64,000 nt of DNA from Isoetes taiwanensis. Its lineage: Eukaryota > Streptophyta > Lycopodiopsida > Isoetales > Isoetaceae. The notes beneath the pieces are model-generated. The model did no database searches and was not told where the DNA came from. It was given only the letters and a program-made list of their open reading frames with translations. A program made the translations under genes and the position numbers. Each line of letters begins with the position of its first letter. Position 1 is the first letter of the stretch. This document shows positions 32,140 to 43,428 of this stretch, one piece after another. Location of the stretch: the NCBI GenBank assembly GCA_021234155.1, contig JAJEKV010000283.1, forward strand, positions 62,001 through 126,000, given 5' to 3'.

Positions 32140-34236
32140 CTTATTTACATTTACATCAAAACTTCACATTATTTTGTTAAAAACAAAAATAACATTCCAT
32201 CTAAGATGTAAACAAACATAAAATATCCATCCTAGTTATTCACTAGGCCACAGCTTATATCCCATAATATATTATATTAGTTTGGAACCACAATCCCAAA
32301 CATTTTATCTTCTCATATGAAGCTTCTTTTACATGTTTAGAGTCTCAAAATCTGTTATTTTAGGTGATGAAGTGATGTTATGTAGACATTTAAAGATAAC
32401 AGTATTAAAGTCCTTTATATTAAAAGTCAAATATTCATCTTTTACATCTGTTACAGTATTCAGATTTTGATTTATAAGGAAATAAGGAGTGTATCAGTTC
32501 AAGATTCAACCCAGTAACATATAATAATCATGATAGTCAATTATTGAACCTTTGTTATATCATAACATATATTCTGCTTAATCTTGTCATAATAGGAATG
32601 ATCTCACCATGTCTTCACAGCATTAATCATATGAAATATTTGACCGCATTGATCTTTCAGTCTTCATCAATAGCTCCACCAATAGAGCAGCATATGGACC
32701 ACAACAATAAATTGAAAGAACTCCAAGGAGAAGATATCTAGGTTACCTGCATCCAACCAGTATACTAGTTAGCAATAAACTTGGTAACAGTATAAGGGAT
32801 GACAGGTAAGCAGTTAGATATCTTGGCTCTTCGCCCTTCACCTCGAGATACCCAAAATATAATGGGTCCAGAATAATAGTGAAGTAAATAAGCACATGGT
32901 TTAGCAAAACATAAGGTACAAATATATGCTGGCAACAATCATCAGCCCTTTAATAATACGAATAAAAATTTCCATTCATCCTAAGCTTCTGATCCATAAC
33001 GGCTTAAATCCGCAAGCATAAATTCTTCTGAATAGATTCAATCCGAACCTAAGTAAATATACAACTACTTTATTAAGACCTTAAACCTGCATCTAATTTA
33101 GACAACTAGAAACAACAACCGACCAAAACTAAATCTATAGACATACTCTTATACACATCCTGGTGTATTTTAACATCCACGACCCTTTTACCATTCTCTG
33201 TTTTCCATCTTTATACATATCTATTATTTTCTCGTAAAAAATACATTCTTTTGAGCAAGAAGCAGTAAGGTATCACACATAAACTGAAAGATCAGACCTG
33301 GTGTGTATCGCTCCTATCGCCAAAACTCTGTTTTTGTGCTTTCTGAACTTGTTTCCCACCAAAGTTTGGCCTTGCATTTTTCTTGAATGGGAGATTTCCG
33401 GCCAGTAGTGCTTTACTCTTCTTGCCTGGATGTCTTTCATACTTTCCCTTTGGCATGGTATTATCAATCCGGCAGTATAACAGCGCAAATAAGAAGAAAT
33501 GTATCCCCATTTCGTAATAGAACATAGCTTAAATAATCCAACCACCGAAGCTGCTACGAAAAGCACATACCTGTGTATTAACTTAATGTGGCCATTAAAT
33601 CTTTGGNCGCCGAAATCGACCGCCATAGCTATTCTTTTAATTTTGCATTAGGTCAGAAGATTTTCAGACTATCTCTGGGCTTTAGCATGCGGCCCAGCCC
33701 AGCCGTCACTACTTAATGCAAATTAAATAGCGTAATTACAATTTTATCCTTCAAGAAATACAAGAAATATAAGAAATAATAAGCCATTAGGATTACTTAC
33801 CAACCATTAGGCTTAATAATCCTTCATCGTCTATGTTACCATACACTACGAACATAACGGTTAAAATTAACCATTACAAATGCACACATATAGCATCATA
33901 TTACCAAAAAGCCCCATAGGTCATTTTCCAATAACTATACTAGTAACATGTTTAAATTGCCTAAAAAGGCCAACATAGTTATCCATCCAAGAAATCTGAA
34001 TAGAGCACATGATGGTAGCCTCCCAGGATCAGCTGCATAACATCTCTAAGCCACAATCCAACTAAGTCCTTATAAAGAGCCCCTTCATATAATAGGATAT
34101 TTCCCTAATCTCGTCATTCCTTAGGTTTCAAACCAAAACCATAAGTTATTATAGCAATGTTTCACCTCATAGGGCAGCAACCACAATTTCTATCCTGTCC
34201 CTAAGGCTGCAATTAACCAAAATTCCCTTCAATCTT
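32140..34236. repeat. Module B, copy 2
   Basis: Direct copy of 1419-3992 without the LINE insertion. It abuts the 5' end of the PLE-like element on one side and a very long TTC tract on the other. It contains one ambiguous base (33607) and a second copy of the small basic frame at 33292-33456. Confidence 0.85.
33292..33456 (-). CDS. Small basic hypothetical protein/exon, copy 2
   Basis: Same frame as at 3042-3206, beginning MPKGKYERH. No recognised domain. Confidence 0.3.
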   Translation of the reverse strand: MPKGKYERHPGKKSKALLAGNLPFKKNARPNFGGKQVQKAQKQSFGDRSDTHQV

Positions 34237-34427
34237 ATCTTCTTCTTCTTCTTCTTCTTCTTCTTCTTCTTCTTCTTCTTCTTCTTCTTCTTCTTCTTCT
34301 TCTTCTTCTTCTTCTTCTTCTTCTTCTTCTTCTTCTTCTTCTTCTTCTTCTTCTTCTTCTTCTTCTTCTTCTTCTTCTTCTTCTTCTTCTTCTTCTTCTT
34401 CTTCTTCTTCTTCTTCTTCTTCTTCTT
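34237..34427. repeat. (TTC)n microsatellite, about 64 units
   Basis: Longest TTC tract in the window, joining module B2 to the truncated 5' end of a LINE. Confidence 0.97.
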
Positions 34428-37020
34428 GGATTATGAACATGCAGGGGCTTATGCCCAGATGCTTATAGATGACCTGGCAGAAATTTTGCAATGTCCTACA
34501 CTAGAGCAACAGGGACGGTGGCCCGATGTGCTTAGGAGGCTGGCGAGAGAGGTGCTTTGGGATAAGCCGCCCGTGACGGACCTCCGGAACACAACCTTCC
34601 CCGTAATCAATGGTTTGATCGCGAGTGCAAGGAACACAAGCGGCCGGGCCGCCAAGTCCACGGACCACTTTTACGCCCACATGCGGTCGAGGCCGATTAC
34701 CATATCTTCCTTAAAGCTAAGAAAGCGGTACATTGCGCATCAAAGGGAAATGTTTTACCTCACGGGCGTCATCCCGGGACCTTCGGCGAAGGGTTCTTAG
34801 AAAGCCGGTACAACCCCGGGGAATATCACTCCGGCGGTGGAGACAATACTTGCAGCGACTATATCGACCCTCGAGGGTGCACATGCGGCATTACCCTTGC
34901 AAGAAGGCCGGTCTTTGGAAATCCACGAATCGGGCGTCGAACAAGGCTTGCGGCATCTTGCCAATGGGAAAGCCCGGACTTGGATGGTATGCGGCGGGAA
35001 ATTGCTTAAGTGGGCGAGGGCCGTCCATAATACCAGTCTTGACCGCCTTGTTCAACAAGGCGTTACGAGGAAGGTTTCATTGCGGTGGACCAATAGCGAG
35101 TTGTTCCCATATATAAAGGCGGTGACCCCTGCTTTGCCCACCAATTATCGAACAATCATGGTGGGTTCGGTGTTTGCAAAATTGCTTCTTTGGGATTCTC
35201 GGCGGCGGTTGGCGGCTGAAGGCGGCGTGAGAGTCGCGGGGCCCTCACCCAGGCGGGATTCAGACCCGACACTCAACCATTGACCACATCTTCCGTTGCG
35301 AACTTCGATTGAAGGCGGCGGGAACGCCCGTCGGGATCTATATTGTTGCTTTGTGGATTTTTGCGGCGTTTGACAGCGTGCCTCGGGAAAAACTATGGGC
35401 AAGGCGCAATATTTGGGGTTCTGTAGATTTGCGAGAATGCGATTAATGCGAGCTATACTAAAAAAGATGCTCGGGTCGGTTTGCGGAGCAGACAAGCCAA
35501 CCATTTGATAGCGGTATTGGGGTTCATCGGGGATGCCCTCTCTCCCCAACATTGTTTGGGCTTTATATTGATCATTTGGAGAGCTGGCTTGCGATAATGG
35601 GGGCGATGGAGCTCACCTTCTCTATCGAGATCATCGAGCCGGTTAATATATGCTGATGATGTGGACCTCTAGCTTACACACCACCGGACATGCAACGACA
35701 TCTCGACATTCCGCCATGGCGGCGATATATGGCGTCAACGGCCAAGACTAAGGTGGTTTTCATATCATCTTCCGTCGTCCGAGGGTCTCCTCCTTGATTC
35801 ACAGAGGCCAAAATGTGGAAGTTGCATCCACATACAAATATTTGGGAGTGGAGTTTCCTTCTACTATGCCTTTGGGACACATCCATACGGCTACAGTGTG
35901 GCCAGGTGGAAGGCACTATATGCAATGCAAAACAATAGTCATAGAGCGAGTTGTATGATTGGGCCCATCGATCCACGCTTTGTTCAAGGTCTTAGTGGAG
36001 CCTGTCCTTTCATACGGGGTGGAAGTATGGGGCCCAGTAGTATCACTTGCTACTTGGAATGACTTGGGCAGTCGAGAAAGCCTTCTTAATACGAGCACTA
36101 GGGGTGAAGTCCACGGTCCCATATCAAATTCTGCGGGGAGGCAGGATTCTTGCCTCTTGAGAGGGGCCCTTGATCGCCACATTGTCTATTTTCGAGGAAG
36201 GTGGTCAATATGGACGATGCTGTCTCCCTAAACCAGCTTATATCATGGCAATGGAGCGCGCCCGCCTCAAGGCTTCTTTGGAGGAAAAAAGAGCTCAATG
36301 GTTGGCTAGATGGAATGTGCAGAAGCACAGGTGCATACATGTGCAAGCGAGGCGATCGCCATAGCTTGAGGCAATATCTTGGCGATTGCTTCCTCGGCAA
36401 GCTTTGGGATGCCAATGCCCTTGAGCAGTCAAGACAACACACTACCGGCGCCACATAAATCCCACATTGGAGCGAGGCCCGCAATGCTACCTGCGTACCC
36501 ACTTGCCCATGAAAAGCGCTATGGACTCATTGCCTCCATTCGCCGTGGAGAGCATCATCTTCGAATTGAGGCTGGCGGATGGATTGGTGAGCCACGCCAG
36601 GGCGGGGCTCTGTCAATCTTTGCCAAATGGGAGTCGCGGGATGAATCTCATACCCTTCAAAGTTGCCCGGACATATGATCAAATTCCGGACCACGATATC
36701 TTTGAGTTGGTGGGCTGGCCAGCCGTTACATGTGACATTGAGCATAGCATCCGTACGGATGCTGGGATCATATCTTCAGGAGGTTATGGACATGCGAGAT
36801 CAGCTATGTCCTCGGGCACACACTTGACATGTATATAAACATTGATGTATACTTATGCGGTTTGTGACATTCTTATTAACGCCCGCGGTTTTCCCTCGAA
36901 AACCCTTGGGTGAGGGGTTTTAACCGGACAGTAATAAGTTTGCTGCGCTCCTTATGGGTCCCATAGGCCGCTTGGCCTCAGTGGACGATAAAAAATCATT
37001 CTCATTCTCATTCTCATTCT
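34428..37020 (+). mobile_element. 5'-truncated non-LTR (LINE) retrotransposon
   Basis: A GC-richer block (clearly unlike its AT-rich neighbours) with decayed RT coding on the plus strand. The 5' end abuts (TTC)64. The 3' end has a short non-coding stretch and a tail of CATTCT repeats at about 36996-37020, as many LINEs have. The apurinic-type endonuclease expected upstream of the RT is absent. Confidence 0.8.
34429..36838 (+). pseudogene. LINE ORF2-like reverse transcriptase, frameshifted
   Basis: Pieces in different frames follow LINE order: a linker region (RAAKSTDHFYAHM, about 34645-34685), the RT start (NYRTIMVGSVFAKLL, about 35142-35190), a finger/palm region with AAFDSVPRE (about 35360-35390), GCPLSPTLFGLYIDHLE (about 35530-35580), YADDVDL (about 35647-35670), KYLGVEF (about 35838-35858), and a C-terminal region with RTHLPMKS and RMNLIPFKVA-like zinc-binding remnants (about 36490-36680). 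At least six frameshifts are needed, so it is non-functional as read. It lies in an intron of the minus-strand ParB-methyltransferase gene. Confidence 0.8.
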
Positions 37021-37027
37021 TCTTGGT

Positions 37028-37070
37028 GTATAAATTTATACCACGAGGCGACTGAGGTATAAATTTATAC
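37028..37070. repeat. Two GTATAAATTTATAC palindromes, 29 bp apart
   Basis: Palindromes at 37028-37041 and 37057-37070 with flanks GGT/ACC. The same unit and spacing form the large array at 59072-59352, and all copies are in non-coding parts of the ParB-methyltransferase gene. Confidence 0.85.
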
Positions 37071-37114
37071 CGTGGTGTTACAGTAAATAGAAAAGCAATA
37101 AATTCAAAGCTTAC

Positions 37115-37315
37115 CATACGCAGTTTTCGAAGCCCGCATTACAGACAGCTCCCAATGGCTTAAGCACCGACATCGTCTGCAGGTAATGAAAAATGATGAC
37201 CCTCCAGTTTGCAGATGTCGTGATTTCCTTCAGGCCGTCCAAAAAAGCACGGACTTGCACGTGCGTGAAGGCCTCCTCGTCGAAAGTGCTATCCTTAATT
37301 TTGAACCCGTATGGA
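37115..37315 (-). pseudogene. Methyltransferase exon of the ParB-methyltransferase gene, separated by the transposon
   Basis: The minus strand encodes YGFKIKDSTFDEEAF, LDGLKEITTSANWRVIIFHY and LGAVCNAGFENCV, then a GTAAGC donor at 37114-37109. It continues directly from the exon at 58258-58500, which ends ...LCIADIP: removing the 20.9-kb transposon and one TGGA copy joins P and Y in frame, giving a DIPYGF motif of the (D/N)PPY type found in adenine or cytosine-N4 methyltransferases. Later exons would lie below 34.4 kb and were not found. Confidence 0.7.
37312..37315. repeat. TGGA target-site duplication, left copy
   Basis: TGGA immediately outside the left TIR; the matching copy is at 58258-58261. 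Confidence 0.85.
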
Positions 37316-37336
37316 GGGTAAAAGCACGTTAGGGTG
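37316..37336 (+). repeat. Left terminal inverted repeat
   Basis: Perfect 21-bp match to the reverse complement of 58237-58257; weaker similarity continues inward for about 20 bp. Confidence 0.95.
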
Positions 37337-37656
37337 ATAAAATATTGGGTCATTTTAATACATATACATTTTTAGAAATGTATAATAATTAACGTGAATT
37401 TTGGTTTTTCTTTTCGGCCGAAAATAGGCATATCGAAAATTCCCTCCAATTCTTTCTTCCCCGTTCTTGTTTCTTTGTCATTTGATCTCTCTGCTTTTAC
37501 CCTGCGATCCGGCACCTCGATCTCTCGCAAGCGACTAAAGCACGCTCTTGAAAGTCGCTTGGCCATTCTCAACAAATCAAAGGTACAATCGTCTTCTTCC
37601 CTAGTTTTTTTTTCTTTCTGCTTTGTTAATTTATTACTTTAGGTTTTTGTTTACAT

Positions 37657-38016
37657 GTGCAAGCTCAGTTATTTGCACCTTTAGGACAATTAAAAGATAT
37701 TTCTTGTTGCATTGCAGGTATAGACAATGGCAAAGACACCAAAGAAGAGTGCTGCCCTGCATCGGTCCAGAAAATCTCGGGGCTTCAAAGCGGGGACACA
37801 TTTGAAGTCACGGAAGTCACGGCTGCGACAAGGAGGACCGCGATATTTTCTGCAAGGGATCTGGCGAATATGAAATTCAAGGAAAAATTTGCAGAGTACA
37901 ACTCTTTAGTGATGAAGTTTGGGGATCTAAGGAACCTACAGTGCGGGTACAAGGATGGTGGTGAAGTTGGAAGACCAGTGAGAATTTTTTTAAGTGGTAT
38001 GAGTTTGCATTGGTAG
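37657..38016 (+). CDS. N-terminal exon region of the transposon's plus-strand gene, unknown
   Basis: Two overlapping frames are coding-like. An ATG at 37728 opens MAKTPKKSAALHRSRKSRG, very basic and following a TTGCAG acceptor. The other frame reads FEVTEVTAATRRTAIFSARD and MKFKEKFAEYNSLVMKFGDL. A single frameshift near 37850 would join them. A Lys/Arg-rich start followed by a helical region could be a DNA-binding N-terminus (inference). No known domain recognised. Confidence 0.4.
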   Translation: MQAQLFAPLGQLKDISCCIAGIDNGKDTKEECCPASVQKISGLQSGDTFEVTEVTAATRRTAIFSARDLANMKFKEKFAEYNSLVMKFGDLRNLQCGYKDGGEVGRPVRIFLSGMSLHW

Positions 38017-38744
38017 GAAAGATGTCTGAGAATCACTATGTTCCCCCTGTATTTTGCTAGAGCATTTGCCTTACACTTAAAAAGGTGAATCGAGTTGATT
38101 GGGATGATGTTAAAAAACAGCCACGACTAAAAGCAAGGTCAAAAGAATCAGAGGTTTTGGTGAAGTTGTAATGAGTCAAGTCCGGCAATGCCAAGGGCCA
38201 CAAGTCCTATGATACTTTCTACAAAAAAAAGAGGATGCGGACGGTTTGAATGTATTTCTTGAGAGCAGATCCTCTTTGAAGGAAAGCATATGTAAGGAGA
38301 TGCAGAATTTACAGAGGAGGCGAGAATGCAGCTACTATCTGAGACTTTGAAGCACGAGGGGAAGGGGAAAAGGCGGTATATTCAAAGCTAGTCCATGAGG
38401 CGAGACTAATTACTTGAATCGATGTCGAGTTGGAGGCATTTCAACCGCCAGAGATGGATGGAAGTAGCGGTAGTGCTATGAAGTTTGAGCACATAAAATG
38501 GAAGGTGGAGGATGCAATTCTTGTGAGGAAGAGCAAGCGGGGCGAGGATCTAGGTGAGCTTAGCAAGGAAGTGGAAGCAAAAGCATGTCGAGGTTGAGGC
38601 TGACTAGATTACGAACTCAATTTAAGGTCTTCAAAGAAGAGGGCAATTGAGGAGGGGACACAAAGATTTTGGAGTTGAGGGAGTTCTTAGATCACTCCTG
38701 GGTCCTTAGCTTGCGACCTCCTCCTCTTTCTTTGGTTTCGATTC
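38017..38744 (+). pseudogene. Decayed coding-like stretch
   Basis: Glu/Lys-rich fragments in shifting frames (for example RMQLLSETLKHEGKGKRRY near 38330) with many breaks. Probably continuation of the same gene; nothing identifiable. Confidence 0.3.
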
Positions 38745-38957
38745 TTGAAGCGACCAAATGCTGATTTTGATCCTGCACAAATTGCGGCGGTGTTTTGGTT
38801 CCTCCCGGTGGTATTGGCATCTTGCGGACATCCTTACTGCCTATTATGTATCTCCTATCTTGCTAGCACAAAGGAACAAGCTGTGGTACACGGCTGCACA
38901 TGGGATGTGAATCTACCTCGTGCATTGGGGCTGATTGGAAAAGGTAAGCATGCATAA
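38745..38957 (+). CDS. Hypothetical exon-like frame
   Basis: 70 codons, including NADFDPAQIAAVFWFLP and CGHPYCLLCISYL, which has a Cys-His pattern (CxxxYCxxC) but not a full zinc finger. Intron-like AT-rich sequence follows to about 39600. Unknown function. Confidence 0.25.
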   Translation: MKRPNADFDPAQIAAVFWFLPVVLASCGHPYCLLCISYLASTKEQAVVHGCTWDVNLPRALGLIGKGKHA

Positions 38958-40291
38958 TCGATTTCTTTCATGTCTTTCTTTATTAGTTCGGTGTAAGATT
39001 GGTAGATGGATATTAGTTAGAAGTTGTGCATTGGTTGTGCATTAATTGTTACGTAGTATATTAATTACATTTGGGTTTTAAAATGTAGGTTGAAGTGAAG
39101 ATTTGTAGGGTTGGAGAGTTTTGCTTTTCTAGGCTGGTGTAAACATCATGTTAGTACATGCATATTATTAATGTGCATGGTGTGCAGTGTTGCCGGATAA
39201 TATTGAGGAGTTACTTTTATGTACTAAGAAAATAGGATAAGTAGGTAAGCACTTTGTGTGTACATTTGTATAACATGTGGTCTTCTCTTTGGGGACATTT
39301 TGATACATCTTTGTACTCTATGATACATTTTAATGCAATTACAATTTTCGATAAGCTTTTCTGAGTTGGCTCCAAATACATATATCTAATATATCTAATC
39401 TGACTACATGGAATGCATTTATGAATTCTTTTTTTCTAGGAAGCTTTCTACATTTGGATGTGTGTACATAAAAGCGTACATAGTTACGCAATCTGAGGAT
39501 ACATGGAATACATTTGGAATTGGATTGTACATTGCTTTTACGGATTGTACATTTCTTTCAGTCATCTAGTTATTATTGGTAATGCTTTCATTCTTGCAGG
39601 GTGACATGGGTAGTATAAAGAAGCGAGAGAAAGGTATGTGATATGTGGTTATGGTATTTTCATATGTATTTCAATTTCACCCTCGTATGCGGATCTTGGG
39701 CAAAACGAGTAGATCCTCCTGCAAAGACACTTGATTTTTCAAGTTGTGTAGATGATTATTATGGAGGGAAGCATGATAAGTCAACTCGGGTCCACATCTA
39801 GGTCACCTCTGAACACATTCAACACATTTGTAGCGAGCATGAGAGAGGAGGAAAAGGAACATCAAGTAAGTAATTAGTTTTAAATGAATTTCTCTTTGGA
39901 TTTTATAAGGAAGCAAATTGAGCTCATTTTTAATACTTGAGATCTGATTGTCACAAGCAAAGCTACAATTGTAGCTTCATATGCACAACAAATTGAGCTC
40001 CTGAAGCAAAAAATTTGAAATGTGGCGGCCGCAGTGTGTGTCCATATTAGTTTAATTTCTACATTTTCTTGATGTTTATCTTTGTTGTTGACAATGAGTT
40101 ATCTTGTAATCTTTGGAACCAGTGGCGAGGAGAACAATGAGGCCATCTCGACACTCTAAAAAAAAAAAGATATTATTGTAGAGGTCTTGACACTCCAAAG
40201 AAAAGCAGATTGGAGACAATAATGCGAGAAGGTACCAATTCTAAAGCCAATGCCACATCATCGAGACCGAACTTGAAAATCTTTTTTTCAA
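38958..40291. other. Intron-like region of the transposon
   Basis: AT-rich with possible short exons (for example around 39600-39640, ATGGGTAGTATAAAGAAGCG, and about 39695-39870). No domain recognised. Confidence 0.35.
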
Positions 40292-40600
40292 GTGGTAAGT
40301 CAAAACTACTTATTGCATTTAGTTATTGCATGTTCATACATTTTATTATTCGCAGAAACAGAGGAAACTAGTGGATCTATGGCCTTAGTTGGAACTACAA
40401 TCGAAAAGATTGAAGAATCATGTAAGACAGGAACATATACAACTGGTACTGAAGAAATTTTAGTGGAGAATGTGGCTACAGATATGAAGCAGGTGGTTGT
40501 GGTGAAGCAAGAGAAGGAGGAATCTGAGGATAGAACAGATACAGATAGTGGTGTGAACGAGAAAGAGTCAAGAAAAAGAAAAGATACAAAGGTGTCATGA
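40292..40600 (+). CDS. Acidic/basic low-complexity exon preceding the protease
   Basis: The frame reads ETEETSGSMALVGTTIEK, KQVVVVKQEKEESEDRTD and KESRKRKDTK. It is charged and probably disordered. It precedes the Ulp1-like exons on the same strand by about 100 bp and is likely the linker of the same protein. Confidence 0.4.
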   Translation: MVSQNYLLHLVIACSYILLFAETEETSGSMALVGTTIEKIEESCKTGTYTTGTEEILVENVATDMKQVVVVKQEKEESEDRTDTDSGVNEKESRKRKDTKVS

Positions 40601-40689
40601 CCCGACTAAGAGAACTAGAAGCCAGACATCAGTTGAGCAACTGTAAGTGTAATTGGATTAGTAAATATGTGTTTTATGCTAGTTACCAT

Positions 40690-41698
40690 TGATGCTTGGT
40701 TTGCAGTGACATGGATAACCTTCAGACAATGGTTCCATTCTATCCGTTCCAAGCTGAACCTCTGATTAAGGTCACGAAATATTGTGTGGAGACATTGTTT
40801 AAAGATAGGTACATGTCTAACAGACATTTAGACATATTCGGAAGGTATGTGAGCAGCACATTGACATCCAAATGGCGAGATGTCTTCTTTTTCCCTTCAG
40901 AAAACTTTTTTTTGACTTATCGGGCAGCATTTAAAAGATTAGCCCGGATGCTAATAGTATGGGACGGTCGGTGAAGTCTGCGATTGAGAAAAGGGCTACA
41001 AGGCATTGTTGTTAGTAAATGCCGGTATATTATGGTTCAGTTCAAGTTGAGGACCCCTGCCCATCATGTTTTGGTGATTTTTGTTTTAGAGTTCGCAAAA
41101 ATTGCAGTACCACCTCAATGGCTTCTCCCGCAATTATTGTGTTGAACTCCATGGGTATAACGGTGGATGACAAACTCCTAAATATGTGAGCATTTTCTTT
41201 CAGTATATGTACCACTGCTGCTTGCTTAAATCTTAGTTGCATGTTCTCATTTGTGTGTGCAGGCTTCATAAGGATGTCATCACATATCTAACCAACTCTA
41301 GCTCACGTAGAGTTGAATTATATGTGAAGAATGCAGTGAAGAAGGAAACTATTCAGGAGGTTCCACAACAACCAGATAATGTAAGCTGCGGTCTTTATGT
41401 GATGGCCTTTATGCAAGCTTTTGTGGATGCCCAAGTGAATTCTAAAAGCATGGTGAGTTGTTCTTATATTTCACATAAATCTTTTGGGATGTTTTATTGT
41501 AGCGGATCTTAATTCTTGTGTTTGTTGCAGTTTTCATCAACATGGTTCGACAAGGATTTTGCACTTGGCAGAAGAAATGTATTAATAAAAGCCATGATTG
41601 AATATGGTTTGAGAAGAAGAGATGAGACAAAACAAGTTGTCACTTTGGGCACAGGCGTAAGAGTGGTAGTTAAACTCATTCCAACTTATGGAATTTAA
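40690..41698 (+). CDS. Ulp1/SENP-like (C48) cysteine protease, multi-exon
   Basis: Exon-like blocks: 40708-40850 (NLQTMVPFYPFQAEPLIK), about 40995-41095 (CRYIMV, PAHHVLVIF, with the His of the catalytic site), about 41095-41190 (PAIIVLNSMGITVDDKLL), 41262-41450 (VPQQPDNVSCGLYVMAFMQA) and 41530-41695 (WFDKDFALGRRN, stop TAA). C48 proteases use His, Asp, Gln and Cys: His, Gln (VPQQ) and Cys (SCGLYV) are present, but the expected Asp in V-x-D-S is Asn here (VLNSM). Ulp1 domains cleave SUMO-type conjugates and are common passengers in plant and fungal DNA transposons. The loss of Asp may mean a dead enzyme. Confidence 0.65.
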
Positions 41699-41819
41699 AG
41701 CTAATTGACTATTGTACTTTGAAATTTATTTGAATAAGAAATTGTTTGCAACGCTTTTAATTTCTATCAAGGGTTAAAACTAGAATTAGTTTAGACTTTC
41801 TGTCTTATCCTTAGGCTTG

Positions 41820-43229
41820 GTCGGGGTTAGATGTATGGCTAACCTAAGCGCCTGGATTACTTACAGGGCTTATTATATTTGATCTCCAAGGCATTTTGGG
41901 TTACTATTGTAAATCAGCACCCAATGACTATAATGGCACTCAAGTGCCAATCCAATTACGATGGAGTCTTCTTTTGTCGTCCATTGTCGAAATCATTGTT
42001 GTCTTGGTGTTCCAACCATTGGGATTTGGGTACGTTTGGTGGGATCTTCCCTTGGATGTTCGGATGACCATTGTAGACAAGTTGTATGAGCAAGGCATAC
42101 CAAGATTTAAATTCATTTATGGTGGCAATAGATGTTGGACCCTCTTCTTAGAGGCCAATGATGGGACAGACATATTTCTCTTCCCTTTAGATATTCCACT
42201 CCTCAAGTATCCGAATCACGGAAATAGATGTGTTATGATTCTTGACCTTCCTTTCAAATGTATCTTCAATGAGGGTTGCTCTTGCGCATACCATTATGGC
42301 ATCGAGTGCTAACTGGGTGAAGACAAAGATTTGTGTTGGCTATTTGGTGGTTTGTAGGCTTGAAGAATGCAAATGACTTTACCACTTATGTCCAAGAGCA
42401 TCAATTTGATACTTCTCGTGCATACAATGACACGAAGAGTGAAATGCATAAAATCTCAATATGGTGAAGACATTGATAGTTTATGGAGCTTTTGCAATAG
42501 AGGTTGCTTGCTAATTAAGAAGCCTAGCATCACAGTGAAGAGATTCACAATAATAGAAGAATCTAGTGAAGATGATGAAGGTGGGGTACAAGATGAGTGT
42601 CTTTGGTACATCGATAGCAAACAAGTCGAGGACACGGGCACATCTTCGTGTATGTATCTAACTTAGGTAATACAATTATGCTTAGATGTTGTATGTTGTA
42701 GAGCTTTTTACAATCAGTTTGTATGTACATAGCTTAGGTAATGTCTGATTAAGCTTTCACATGATATACTAATAATTTTGTATGCATTGTAGGTGTAAGG
42801 AATGATCCACAAAACAAGTGTCAAATTCTTCAACCAGCTGAAGTAGATCTTCAACCAACTGATCTAGAAGAAAGAAATCTAAGTTCCCAATATCTTTGGT
42901 GGGGGACTAATCCAAGGTCGAATACTATGCTTCCCGAGCTTTGGGAAATGGTTGAGAGAATCAGTGATTCAGATACTCGAAGCAATTTGCTAAATCTACT
43001 TGCAGTCCAAGGTTTACTACATAATCCTTGGGGGAGACCATCCTTTGCAGAAGTAGTTGATCAGCCAATAGGGTGGACCGGCCTTCCAATAGCCAGAGAA
43101 TGCCCAACAGCAAGTGCTACTGCTGCAGCACATGTAAATCCCGAAAACCGTTGGAAGAAAGGCGTGCATGATGCAATAGTACTGAGATATTGTGTTCCAA
43201 ATGACATAGTGATTAGGCCTGCTTCTTAA
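41820..43229 (+). CDS. Downstream plus-strand transposon gene, unknown
   Basis: Three coding-like blocks: 41896-42312 (FGYVWWDLPLDVRMTIVDKL, RFKFIYGGNRCWTLFLEAND, FPLDIPLLKYPN), 42367-42666 (Glu/Asp-rich EESSEDDEGGVQDE) and 42790-43229 (LPELWEMVERISDSDTRSN, FAEVVDQPIGWTGLPIAREC, stop TAA at 43227-43229). I recognise no family. It ends about 200 bp from the end of the convergent transposase-like gene. It may be the C-terminal part of the protease protein or a separate gene. Confidence 0.4.
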
Positions 43230-43428
43230 GTTATTAAGTGTGTACACTGTACTATTTGCTCCAGAAATATAATTATGTGTACCTTTTGCACTTGTCTACA
43301 ATTTGAACTTTAACATGTTCCATGCTATATTTTACAAATCAGGTAGTTCACACAGTACAAACCACTGCAAATTCAATTCAATTCAAAAAGTAACACAATA
43401 CAAAGCACTGCAAATTCAAAGCCTTCAC

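Noticed and set aside
35674-36502. Minus-strand frames over the LINE
   Set aside because: Shadows of the GC-rich plus-strand RT remnant; no domain.
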